From contig NZ_LMGY01000015.1 of NCBI RefSeq assembly GCF_001427585.1, forward strand, positions 149,850 through 213,849: a stretch of DNA of 64,000 bases, given 5' to 3'. Under the pieces are notes generated by a model. The model saw only the letters and a list, made by a program, of their open reading frames with translations. It was not told the origin of the DNA and made no database searches. Origin of the DNA: Pseudoxanthomonas sp. Root630. GTDB taxonomy: Bacteria > Pseudomonadota > Gammaproteobacteria > Xanthomonadales > Xanthomonadaceae. Below are positions 16,920 through 25,170 of the stretch, in pieces. A program made the position numbers and the translations under genes. Within the stretch, counting starts at the first letter, position 1. The number at the start of each line of letters is the position of its first letter.

Positions 16920-19900
16920 CCGCCGCGCACGATCCCTATCTCGCGCTGCCGCTCGATGGCGTGCAATCCATCGAGGCGTCCGCCGGTACCGGCAAGACCT
17001 TCACCCTGGCCACGCTGGTCGTGCGGCTGGTGGTGGAAGGCGGCTTGCGCATCGGCGAGATCTTGGCCGTCACCTTCACCGAGGCCGCCACCCAGGAGCT
17101 GCGCGCGCGCATCCGCGCCCGCCTGCTGCTGGCGGCATCGCTACCCGCCGTCGCCGTCGCCGATGAAGGGCCGGAAGCGGCATTGACGCGCGCGCTCCTC
17201 GACGCGCATCTCGCGCGGAGTGGCGAATCCCCCGCTGCACTGCATCGCCGCCTTCGCGAAGCCGCCGACGGCATGGACCTGTCGGCGGTGTTCACTATCC
17301 ACGGCTTCTGTGCACGGGTACTGCGCGAACACGCCCTGGAAAGCGGGCACGGTTTCGATGCCCCGCAGTTGCTCGCCAACGACGCATCGCTACGGCAGGA
17401 AATCGCCGCAGACCTGTGGCGCGCGCATGGCGTGGACGATGACGGTGCGGAGGATCTGCTTGCGCTGTGGAGGGGCGGCCCCGAGGCCCTGGCGGCCGAC
17501 CTGCCCGTGTTGCTGCGCGAACAGCAGTTGCAGCCGCACCCCTTAGATCCGCTGCCTGCCGACCCCGCACCCGCGTTGCGCGCGACGGGCGAAGCACTCG
17601 CCGCCGCGTACCGCGCCCACGGGAACGCGTTCCGCGATGCCCTGGTCGCCGCGGTGGAGGGCAAGGTGCTGCACGGCGGAAGCTACAAGCTCGAGTGGAT
17701 CGCCGCGCTGTTCGACGCGCTGGGTGTGTGGGCGCTCGCGGATGATGCCGGCGTGCCATTCGCGCACGACAAGCTGCCGCAGCTGCGCCGTGAGGCGCTG
17801 CTGCAGAGAACTAGCAAGGGCGGCACGGGCGGCACCCCGGCGTCGCCGCTGAGCGAGGCCATCGACGTGTACCTGCAGATGCAGGACCGCATCGAGGCTT
17901 ACCGGGAGGCGCGCCGCGTCGCCCTGCTGCATCGCTTGCGCGACGATGCCCGGGCACGGCTGGTGCTGCGCAAACAGCAGCTGCGCGTGCAGACTTACGA
18001 CGACCTGATCGACGGCGTCGCCGACGCGCTCGAAACGCCGCATGCGGACGCCCTGGTGCAGCGCCTGCGGGCGCAGTACCGCGTCGCGCTGGTCGATGAG
18101 TTCCAGGACACTGATTCGCGCCAGTGGCGCATCTTCGACCGCGTGTTCGGCAGCGGGAGTCCGCAGTCGGCGCTGTTCGTCATCGGGGATCCCAAGCAGG
18201 CGATCTACGGCTTCCGTGGCGGCGACGTGGAAACCTACCTCGCCGCGCAGGCCGATGCCGTCGCCGCGCCACCGCTGTCGCACAACTTCCGTTCGCGGCC
18301 CTCGGTGCTGCGCGCCATCGAAGCGCTGTACGCACAGGCCGGCGACGCCGCGTTCGTCGATGAGCGCATCCGTTTCCATCCGGTCGCGCCCGGCGGCACC
18401 CGCCACGATGACGACTTCCAGCGCCATGGCACGGCCGCACCCGCGCTGACCGTGTGGCAGGCGCCATCGCCAGCGCCCGGCCCGGACGGCAAGCTCAAGC
18501 CCTGGGACGCAGGCACCTCGCGTGAGCTGGCCACCGCTGCCTGCGTGGCCGCCATCCATGGCGTGCTGGTCGAGGCGCGGTCCGGCGCGGCGACGATCGC
18601 CGGCAGGCCCGTGCGGCCCGGCGACATCGCCGTGCTGGTCCGCACGCACTGGGATGCCACCCGCATCCGGCAGGCGCTGGCCGAGGTCGGGATTCCCGCC
18701 GTCGCGGCCGGCAAGCTCAGCCTGTTCGCCACGCCGGAAGCGCGCGAACTGCACGCGCTGCTGCGCACGTTGATGCACGGCGCGGACGACGGCCATCTGC
18801 GCACCGCGCTGTCCACCGTACTGCTGGGCGTGGATGCCACCGGCATCGCCGCACTCGAGACGGACGGCGATGCGATGCGCCGCTGGCAGCAGCGCGCGCA
18901 GGACTGGCGCGAACGCCTGCAACGCGGCGGTCCGCTGGCACTGGTGAACGACCTGTGCGCGGAGCACGCCCCGCGTCTGCTCGGCCTGCTCGACGGTGAG
19001 CGCCGGCTCACCAACTACCTGCAGACGGCCGAAATGCTGCAGGAGGCCGACGCTCGTACGCTCGGCCTGCCCGGCCTCGTCGACTGGCTGGCCGCTGCCA
19101 TCGCCGATGCCGGCACAGGCGCCGATGACGACGCGCAGCTGCTGCGGCTGGAATCCGACGCGCACCGCGTGCAGGTGGTGACGTTGCACAAGAGCAAGGG
19201 TCTGGAGTATCCGCTGGTGTTCCTGCCGTACGCAGGCATCGGCGGCAAGGCGCCCGATCCCGGCCAGCGTGTCGTCGTCACCGACGCGGACGGCCGCGTG
19301 CTGCAATGGAAGCTGCAGGAAGAGGTCTCCGGCTGGAGCGCGGCCAAGGCGCAATGGAGCGAGGCACAGCGCGCCGAAGATGCGCGCCTGTTGTACGTCG
19401 GCCTGACCCGTGCCTGCCACGCGCTGTGGCTGGCAGCGGGCGCCTTCTATCAGCACGCCCAGTCACCGCTGTGGTCGATGGTGCGCGATGTCGACGCCCT
19501 GCGGGCGCGCGACCCGGGCATCCGCATCGACCCCACGTCGCCGCCCCCGGCATTGCCGTGGTTGCCGCCCGTGGCCGAGGGCGCGGTGCCGGCCGCCCGC
19601 ATCGCTCGGCGTTCCATCGCGCCCGACTGGTGGGTCTACAGCTTCACCCAGCTCGCACATGCCGATGCGGGCCACGCCATCGATGCCGCCTCCACCGAGG
19701 CCGATGGCGCGGCCGCGGACGAACCGCTGCAGCAGTCTGATGACGCAGACGCATCCCCCGACATCACCGCCGACGTGTACGACCCGCGTTTCAGTGGCAG
19801 CCGTTTCGGCAACGTGCTGCATGCGGCGCTCGAAGACACCCGCTTCAGTGCATGGGCGCAGTGGCAGGTGGGTGATGCGGCGCCGGAAGGAGAACATGCC

Positions 19901-20533
19901 GCCCTACTCGCCGCGCTGCGCAGGGAAGGCTACGCCAAGGACGACGTGGCCGACGGCATCGCGCTGCTCACCTCGCTGATCGGGCGCACGCTAACCGTCG
20001 CGCTGCCCGAGGGTGGCGCATTGCATGCGCTGGGCGAATACGAGCGGCGTGCCGAAATCGAATTCCATTTCGCCCTCGCGCCCACTGCCGTGCCGGCGTT
20101 GCTGGCGCTGCTGCACGCGCATGGCGTGGTGCGCGCGCGCCAGGGGTTCGGCCTGCGCTCGCGGCTGGAAGGGTTGATGACCGGCAAGATCGATTTGACC
20201 TACGTGCGCGACGGGCGCTGGTACGTGCTCGACTACAAGTCCAACCGCCTGCCGCGCTACGACGCGCCCGCGCTGGCCGCCGCGATGGCGCACAGCGAGT
20301 ACGACCTGCAGGCCCTGGTCTACACCGTCGCGCTGCACCGCTGGCTGCGTTTCCGCCTGGGCGACGGCTACGACTACGCACGCGACTTCGGCGGCATCCG
20401 CTACGTGTTCTGCCGCGGGCTCGAACCCGCGCGCGATGCGTCGCTCGGTGTACATGCGCAGCGCTTCGCACCGGAACTCGTGCACGCACTCGATGCCCTC
20501 TTCGCCGGCCACGGTCAGGAGGCGGCCGCATGA
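16916..20533 (+). CDS. recB: RecBCD exonuclease V, beta chain RecB
   Basis: RecB is a 3'-5' UvrD-family helicase plus the only nuclease of the complex. Walker A is EASAGTGKTFTL at residues 20-31, a later helicase motif reads VALVDEFQDTDSRQWRIF, and motif VI is in RLLYVGLTRACHALW. The C-terminal nuclease carries the GKIDLTYV and YVLDYKSNRLP segments near residues 1090-1112, supplying the catalytic D...DxK. At 1205 residues it is of normal length. The ATG overlaps the recC stop by 4 bases. Confidence 0.95.
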   Translation: MTAAHDPYLALPLDGVQSIEASAGTGKTFTLATLVVRLVVEGGLRIGEILAVTFTEAATQELRARIRARLLLAASLPAVAVADEGPEAALTRALLDAHLARSGESPAALHRRLREAADGMDLSAVFTIHGFCARVLREHALESGHGFDAPQLLANDASLRQEIAADLWRAHGVDDDGAEDLLALWRGGPEALAADLPVLLREQQLQPHPLDPLPADPAPALRATGEALAAAYRAHGNAFRDALVAAVEGKVLHGGSYKLEWIAALFDALGVWALADDAGVPFAHDKLPQLRREALLQRTSKGGTGGTPASPLSEAIDVYLQMQDRIEAYREARRVALLHRLRDDARARLVLRKQQLRVQTYDDLIDGVADALETPHADALVQRLRAQYRVALVDEFQDTDSRQWRIFDRVFGSGSPQSALFVIGDPKQAIYGFRGGDVETYLAAQADAVAAPPLSHNFRSRPSVLRAIEALYAQAGDAAFVDERIRFHPVAPGGTRHDDDFQRHGTAAPALTVWQAPSPAPGPDGKLKPWDAGTSRELATAACVAAIHGVLVEARSGAATIAGRPVRPGDIAVLVRTHWDATRIRQALAEVGIPAVAAGKLSLFATPEARELHALLRTLMHGADDGHLRTALSTVLLGVDATGIAALETDGDAMRRWQQRAQDWRERLQRGGPLALVNDLCAEHAPRLLGLLDGERRLTNYLQTAEMLQEADARTLGLPGLVDWLAAAIADAGTGADDDAQLLRLESDAHRVQVVTLHKSKGLEYPLVFLPYAGIGGKAPDPGQRVVVTDADGRVLQWKLQEEVSGWSAAKAQWSEAQRAEDARLLYVGLTRACHALWLAAGAFYQHAQSPLWSMVRDVDALRARDPGIRIDPTSPPPALPWLPPVAEGAVPAARIARRSIAPDWWVYSFTQLAHADAGHAIDAASTEADGAAADEPLQQSDDADASPDITADVYDPRFSGSRFGNVLHAALEDTRFSAWAQWQVGDAAPEGEHAALLAALRREGYAKDDVADGIALLTSLIGRTLTVALPEGGALHALGEYERRAEIEFHFALAPTAVPALLALLHAHGVVRARQGFGLRSRLEGLMTGKIDLTYVRDGRWYVLDYKSNRLPRYDAPALAAAMAHSEYDLQALVYTVALHRWLRFRLGDGYDYARDFGGIRYVFCRGLEPARDASLGVHAQRFAPELVHALDALFAGHGQEAAA

Positions 20534-22389
20534 GCCTGCTCGATACTCTGTTCCGCAACGGCCACCTGCGCACCCTGGACCACGCCCTCGCGCAGAGCCT
20601 GCGCCGTCTGGATGCGTCCACGCCCGATGCCATGCTGGCCGCGGCCGCGCTGGCGTCGCTCGCCGTCGCGAAGGGCCATGCCGGACTCTCGCTGCGCGAG
20701 CCGCAGGCACTGCTCGATGCCGAAGCCCCCATCGACTGGCCATCCGCCGATGCGTGGTGCGCATGTCTTGCCGCCTCGCGCTGGGTGGCTACGCCGGACG
20801 ATGCCGATGCCGCCGCCGATCCGCACGCGCCGCTGGTGCTGGAAGGCGGTCTGCTCTACCTGCGTCGTTACCGCGAATACGAGCGCGCGCTGGCGTGGGG
20901 CCTGCAACGCATCGCCGTGCAGCCGGTGCCGGAAGCAGGAATCGAACCCCTGGCGCCGCTGTTCGCGACGCTGTTCCCGCAGGCCATGCACGACGACCGT
21001 CAGGCGCGCGCCGCCGCGCTTGCGTTGCGCCATGCGCTGCTGCTGGTCACGGGCGGGCCCGGCACCGGCAAGACCACCACCACGGCGCGCCTGCTCGTGC
21101 TGCTGGTCGCGCAGGCATTGCACGCAGGCCACGCACCGCCGCGCATCGCGCTGGCCGCGCCCACCGGTCGTGCCGCCGAGCGCATGGCCGAGAGCGTGCG
21201 CCACGCAGGGCAGGCGCTGGCGACGGACGGCATCGATGCAGATCTGCTCGCCGCGCTGCCCGCCACCGGCACCACGTTGCACCGGTTGCTCGGGACGATC
21301 GCGGATTCGCCGCGCTTCCGCCACGACCGCGACAACCCGCTGCCGTACGAGGTCGTGGTCGTCGACGAAGCCTCGATGATCGACCTGCCCTTGATGGCCA
21401 AGCTGGTCGATGCCGTTGCCGGCGGCACGCGACTGGTACTGCTGGGCGATCCGGACCAGTTGCCGTCGGTGGAGGCCGGCGACGTGCTGGCCGCCATCCT
21501 CGGCGCCGCCGGTGAAGGCGATGCCATCGCGCACGACGATGCCGACGCCCTGCAGCCATTGCTCGGCGATACGGGCGCGCTCGCCCAGGCACGGCACGAC
21601 GAAGGAACACGCTTCCCTGGCGTCCGCGTGCACCTGCAGCGCGGCTGGCGCCAGAGCGAAGCGCTGGACCTCGCGCCGCTGGCGGCCGCCGTGCGCGAAG
21701 GCGATGCGGATGCCGCACTGTCGCAGCTGCGCGCCGGCACGTTGTCCAACGTGCACTTCCACGAAGACCTGATCGATCCGCTGGACACGCATCGCGAAGC
21801 CCTGCTCGCCCATTTCCGCGCGCTCGGCCAGGCCGCCACCCCCGCGGATGCGCTGGCGCAGTCCACGCGGCTGCGCTTGCTGACGGCGGTGCGCGAAGGG
21901 CCGCAAGGCGCGCGCACGCTCAATGCACGCATCGAACGCTTGCTCGCCGAAAGCGGCGGGCCGGTGCGCGCGGCGCAGGGCCACTTCCATGGCCAGCTGT
22001 TGATCGTCACCGAGAACAGTTACCGGCATCGCCTGTTCAACGGCGACATCGGCGTTTGCCTGCGCGATGCGGCCGGCACGCTGGTGGCGTGGTTCCCCGG
22101 CGAGGATCCGGTCAATCCGCGCGCGTTCCATCCGGCGGCGCTGCCCGCGCACGAGTCCGCGTTCGCGATGACCGTGCACAAGGCGCAGGGCTCAGAGTTC
22201 GACACGGTGTGGCTGCTGCTGCCTGCGCGCGGCAACCGCGTACTGTCGCGCGAGCTGGTCTACACCGGCATCACCCGCGCCCGCCACGCGCTGCACGTCG
22301 CCGGCAGCGACGCGGTGATCCGCGAAGCGCTGGACCGCCACGCGGGCCGTTGGTCGGGGCTGGGGTGGCGGTTGGATCGCTTACAGTGA
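20530..22389 (+). CDS. recD: RecBCD exonuclease V, alpha chain RecD
   Basis: RecD is the 5'-3' SF1B helicase subunit. It shows Walker A GGPGTGKTTTTARLL near residue 177, the DEAS box VVVDEASMIDLPLMAKL, and the motif MTVHKAQGSEFDTVWL near the C terminus. The length (619) matches E. coli RecD. The ATG overlaps the recB stop in ATGA form, completing the operon. The unusual gene order recC-recB-recD without ptrA is common in xanthomonads. Confidence 0.95.
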   Translation: MSLLDTLFRNGHLRTLDHALAQSLRRLDASTPDAMLAAAALASLAVAKGHAGLSLREPQALLDAEAPIDWPSADAWCACLAASRWVATPDDADAAADPHAPLVLEGGLLYLRRYREYERALAWGLQRIAVQPVPEAGIEPLAPLFATLFPQAMHDDRQARAAALALRHALLLVTGGPGTGKTTTTARLLVLLVAQALHAGHAPPRIALAAPTGRAAERMAESVRHAGQALATDGIDADLLAALPATGTTLHRLLGTIADSPRFRHDRDNPLPYEVVVVDEASMIDLPLMAKLVDAVAGGTRLVLLGDPDQLPSVEAGDVLAAILGAAGEGDAIAHDDADALQPLLGDTGALAQARHDEGTRFPGVRVHLQRGWRQSEALDLAPLAAAVREGDADAALSQLRAGTLSNVHFHEDLIDPLDTHREALLAHFRALGQAATPADALAQSTRLRLLTAVREGPQGARTLNARIERLLAESGGPVRAAQGHFHGQLLIVTENSYRHRLFNGDIGVCLRDAAGTLVAWFPGEDPVNPRAFHPAALPAHESAFAMTVHKAQGSEFDTVWLLLPARGNRVLSRELVYTGITRARHALHVAGSDAVIREALDRHAGRWSGLGWRLDRLQ

Positions 22390-22418
22390 CGGCTGCCGAT
22401 TCTCCACCCAGTGAACGC

Positions 22419-22964
22419 ATGATGATGCAAGAACGCTTCCGGGCTGCGCGGACTTTGTTGGCATCGCTGCTGCTGTATGCCTTGCTGAGCAGCGGCGTAT
22501 CGGCTGCACCGCTTACGGCGGCCGATGTCCAATCGCTGCGATCCGACATCGCGTCGATGACGGCCGCGTTCGAGCGCGGCGATGCGGAGCCGCTGATCGC
22601 TCGCACGCATCCGTCGCTGAAAGCCATGGCGGGTGGGCCTGATGCCTTCGCCGAACTGACGCGGCATGCGCTTGCTCAGCTGAGGGACATCGGCATCTCG
22701 TTTGTCAGCCAGGAAGTCGGCATGCCGACAGAGGTCTATCAGGCGGGCGAGGAGGAGGTGTGCTTCGTGCCCCGGGTATCGGTGATGGCGGTGAACGGCA
22801 CGCAGATGAAGAGCACCACCTTCATGATTGCGATCCGATCCAAGGGCGGCACTACATGGACGTACCTGGATGGTGCTGGCCTGCGGAAGAACCCCGAGAT
22901 GATCTATCAGCTTCTGCCGGGCCTCGCGCGGGATGTCCCTCTGCCTCCGAATACGCTTGAGTAA
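22419..22964 (+). CDS. Secreted protein of unknown function
   Basis: I do not recognise this 181-residue protein. A signal peptide covers about the first 33 residues (FRAARTLLASLLLYALLSSGVSA). The mature part has mixed helix and strand character, with SDIASMTAAFERGDAEPLIARTHPS near its start, a pattern seen in small NTF2/SnoaL-like folds (a helix followed by an AxxLIxRTHP turn), but this is only a resemblance. Three consecutive ATG codons occur at 22419; the first is used. It begins 29 bases after recD on the same strand and may be co-transcribed. GC content is lower than in recCBD. Confidence 0.65.
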   Translation: MMMQERFRAARTLLASLLLYALLSSGVSAAPLTAADVQSLRSDIASMTAAFERGDAEPLIARTHPSLKAMAGGPDAFAELTRHALAQLRDIGISFVSQEVGMPTEVYQAGEEEVCFVPRVSVMAVNGTQMKSTTFMIAIRSKGGTTWTYLDGAGLRKNPEMIYQLLPGLARDVPLPPNTLE

Positions 22965-23131
22965 AGGCGGGGTACGTCGCCTGCTCTCCGGAGCGCCAGG
23001 GCGTTTGCGATAACCCCCCCAACGGCGTATACCTGTTCCTGCTGACTGGCAGTACCCTCCGCCGCGTTTCGCTGGCTGAATCCCTCCCTCTCGGCCTGAC
23101 CCACGCGGTCCCGCGTGCCGAGGAGGTGTGT

Positions 23132-23416
23132 GTGGCGAACCAGCACGTCCAGGTCTTCCTGCTGCATCTCGGATCCCAGCAATCCATTGGACCTGACGAC
23201 CTGCGGGTGATGTGGGCCACGGCGTGCGAATCGCTGGACATCGCGGTGTCGCGGCGCCCGACGGGCCAGGGTCAGAACACCGGTCGCCCGTGCTTCGGTT
23301 TGTGGGCCGGCCGCCAGTTTCATCGCGTGCCCGCGGAGCGACGCATGCGCGCGCTGCTGGAATCGCGCGGGTACCTCTTCACGCTCACGCATATCGCCTC
23401 GAAGGAGGGCGCATGA
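23132..23416 (+). CDS. Small unknown protein, first of a coupled pair (possible phage remnant)
   Basis: A perfect AGGAGG (23121-23126) stands 5 bases before the GTG at 23132, which decides this start over an in-frame GTG at 23126 that lies inside the Shine-Dalgarno. The 94-residue protein is soluble and basic, with no motif I can name; one stretch reads QNTGRPCFGLWAGRQFHR. It overlaps the next gene by ATGA, so the two are translated together. Small, coupled, unfamiliar genes with a strong ribosome site are typical of phage modules; no replication or assembly gene is nearby, so this could be a remnant. Function unknown. Confidence 0.6.
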   Translation: MANQHVQVFLLHLGSQQSIGPDDLRVMWATACESLDIAVSRRPTGQGQNTGRPCFGLWAGRQFHRVPAERRMRALLESRGYLFTLTHIASKEGA

Positions 23417-23754
23417 CGTTTGATGTCGGGATCGGCAAATGCCGATCGGTGAAATCGGATTCGGTGGATGTCTGGGTGGACGGCTCCATCGTCCGGCGGC
23501 TGGCTCCGGAGACGAAGTGGCAGCGCGACGGTATCAGCGTGCTGCAGGTGCCTGCCAAGCTGTGCAGTGCGCGCCATCCGCTAGCCGAAGGCGCGGAAGT
23601 CTTCCTCGATACCGCGCTGATCACGGCCAGCAGCGTGGGCAAGCTGGACGTGGACGGCAGCGGCGAGTTCGCCAAGGCACGGCTGTCGTTGCTGGTGCCG
23701 GTGGTCGACACCGAGGTCACGCCGCCGCCTTCGCGCAAGGCGAGCTGGCGCTGA
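23413..23754 (+). CDS. Small unknown protein, second of the pair; perhaps ssDNA-binding-like with a shifted C terminus
   Basis: The 113-residue protein (KCRSVKSDSVDVWVDGSIVRRL, VPAKLCSARHPLAEGAEVFLD) reads like a compact beta-barrel, and its size and its place after a smaller gene recall the single-stranded-DNA-binding proteins of filamentous phages. I cannot confirm this. After VVDTEVT the frame turns to PPPSRKASWR and stops, while another frame continues as AAAFAQGELALKPLRVANIRSR up to a stop at 23787-23789, which looks more like a natural C terminus. A one-base change in the GCCGCCGCC run near 23721 would join them. The gene may therefore be frameshifted. Confidence 0.5.
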   Translation: MTFDVGIGKCRSVKSDSVDVWVDGSIVRRLAPETKWQRDGISVLQVPAKLCSARHPLAEGAEVFLDTALITASSVGKLDVDGSGEFAKARLSLLVPVVDTEVTPPPSRKASWR

Positions 23755-23872
23755 AGCCGCTGCGGGTGGCCAACATCCGCTCGCGCTGATTCCCGACGAA
23801 CGGCACGCGGTCGCTCGTGCGTCTCCCCGCGGATCGCGTTATGGTCCGCGACGGGGTGAGAGGGGAAGCCAC

Positions 23873-24670
23873 ATGGGACGTGGTCGTCGCGGTTTCATCG
23901 ATAACCTGGCCGCGCTGCCGTGGCCGATCGGGCTCATTATCGGGGTCGCGGGCTACCTGGCCATCGCGCATGGCATCCCGTTGCTGTTCTCGCGCAACAG
24001 TGCGCTGGGCAGCGTCTTCCAGAACACGAATCCCTTCCTGCCTTTGGCTTGGGTCTTCTTCGGCCTGTGCGTGATCGCCGCCGGCATGTCGTTCTTCGAT
24101 GCGCGGCGCAAGCGCCAGTTGCTGGAGACGCGGCGTGGGCTGGACAGCCTGGCCGCGTTGGGATGGCGGGATTTCGAGCGATTGGTGGGCGAGGCTTATC
24201 GTCGCCGCGGTTATACGGTGGAGGAAACCGGTCTTGGCGGCGCCGATGGCGGCATCGACCTGGTCCTGCATCGCGACGGCAAGCGCACGCTGGTGCAGTG
24301 CAAGCAGTGGCGGCGCGACAAGGTGCCGGTCAACGTGGTGCGCGAGATGTTCGGCCTGATGACGCATCATCGCGCGCACGCCGTGCGCATCGCGGCGCTC
24401 GGCGGCTTCACTGCGGATGCGGCGCGCTTCGCCGAGGGCAAGCCGATCGGATTGATCGATGGCGCAACGTTGCTGGAGATGATCAGGGAGGTGCAGGTCG
24501 GCGGCGCCGAGCCTTCCAGGAAAGTCGAACCCGTGATCGATCACGCCGTCGAATCAAGCTCCCCGAGTTGCCCGGCATGCAAAGCGGTGATGGTGCGAAG
24601 GACGAACCGGCATACGGGGGTGGGGTTCTGGGGGTGCCCTGCGTTTCCCGTATGCAAGGGGTCGCGGTGA
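23873..24670 (+). CDS. Membrane-anchored Mrr-like restriction endonuclease with C-terminal zinc ribbon
   Basis: Three parts are visible in 265 residues. Two membrane helices come first (about 17-37 and 55-74). A PD-(D/E)xK nuclease of the Mrr_cat type follows (about 92-205): E102, then the GGADGGIDL turn with D129 and the VQCKQW strand with Q142 and K144. A four-cysteine topoisomerase-type zinc ribbon ends the protein (C233, C236, C255, C261). GAGGGG lies upstream of the ATG. Mrr-type enzymes cut modified DNA in some cases, but membrane-tethered versions are poorly understood. It sits alone between accessory small genes and the BlaI module. Confidence 0.85.
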   Translation: MGRGRRGFIDNLAALPWPIGLIIGVAGYLAIAHGIPLLFSRNSALGSVFQNTNPFLPLAWVFFGLCVIAAGMSFFDARRKRQLLETRRGLDSLAALGWRDFERLVGEAYRRRGYTVEETGLGGADGGIDLVLHRDGKRTLVQCKQWRRDKVPVNVVREMFGLMTHHRAHAVRIAALGGFTADAARFAEGKPIGLIDGATLLEMIREVQVGGAEPSRKVEPVIDHAVESSSPSCPACKAVMVRRTNRHTGVGFWGCPAFPVCKGSR

Positions 24671-24706
24671 GCGTCGGCAGCGGGTCTGGCGCCCGGCTCC
24701 AGACAT

Positions 24707-24734
24707 AGACAAATTTGTCTAGACAAACTGTTCT
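24707..24734 (+). promoter_or_regulatory. Tandem operators of the BlaI-type repressor
   Basis: AGACAAATTTGTCT (24707-24720) is a perfect 14-bp palindrome, and the adjoining AGACAAACTGTTCT (24721-24734) is an imperfect copy. They lie immediately upstream of the blaI-like gene and cover its -35 region. BlaI/MecI repressors bind such paired dyads as dimers, so autoregulation of the operon is expected. Confidence 0.75.
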
Positions 24735-24748
24735 AGTTCGCCTATGGT
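24720..24748 (+). promoter_or_regulatory. Promoter of the blaI-M56 operon
   Basis: TAGACA (24720-24725) and TATGGT (24743-24748) are separated by exactly 17 bases. The -35 lies within the second operator dyad, so repressor binding would block RNA polymerase. Transcription should begin near 24755. Confidence 0.6.
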
Positions 24749-24780
24749 GCCTCAGACCCTTCCCGTAGACGACGCATCCC

Positions 24781-25170
24781 ATGCCGAAGAAGCCTGCCAA
24801 GCCACCGAAGCCCACGGGGGGTGAACTCGACCTGCTGCGGGTGATCTGGCGCATCGGGCCCTCCACGGTGAAGGACGTGCATGCAGCACACATGCACGAG
24901 CGCCCGGAACTCACGTACGCCACGGTGCTGCGCCAACTGCAGGTGATGCACGGGAAAGGGTTGCTCATCCGCGACGAGAGCCAGCGTTCGCACGTATACG
25001 CCGCCGCACATGCGCAGGATGCGCTGCAGACCAGCCTGCTCCGGGATCTCATCCACAAGGCCTTTGCCGGCTCCGGCAAGGATCTGGTGCTGGCGGCGCT
25101 GAGTGGCCATATCACCGACAAGGAGCGCGACGAGATCAAGCGCTTCCTGAAGGAGAATCCGGATGGCTGA
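24781..25170 (+). CDS. BlaI/MecI-family transcriptional repressor
   Basis: The 129-residue protein has an N-terminal winged helix (ELDLLRVIWRIGPSTVKDV, then LTYATVLRQLQVMHGKGLL) and a C-terminal helical dimerisation part, as in BlaI, MecI and CopY. A lysine/proline-rich start (MPKKPAKPPKP) precedes the DNA-binding domain. In this family the repressor is inactivated by proteolysis triggered by a membrane M56 protease, and that partner gene overlaps its end by 8 bases. Tandem dyads upstream indicate autoregulation. The controlled output is probably the serine hydrolase downstream. Confidence 0.92.
   Translation: MPKKPAKPPKPTGGELDLLRVIWRIGPSTVKDVHAAHMHERPELTYATVLRQLQVMHGKGLLIRDESQRSHVYAAAHAQDALQTSLLRDLIHKAFAGSGKDLVLAALSGHITDKERDEIKRFLKENPDG

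Noticed and set aside
17543-19456. 637-residue open frame on the minus strand inside recB
   Set aside because: It is antisense to a clear RecB with helicase motifs, has no recognisable domain, and is the kind of shadow frame expected in GC-rich coding DNA.
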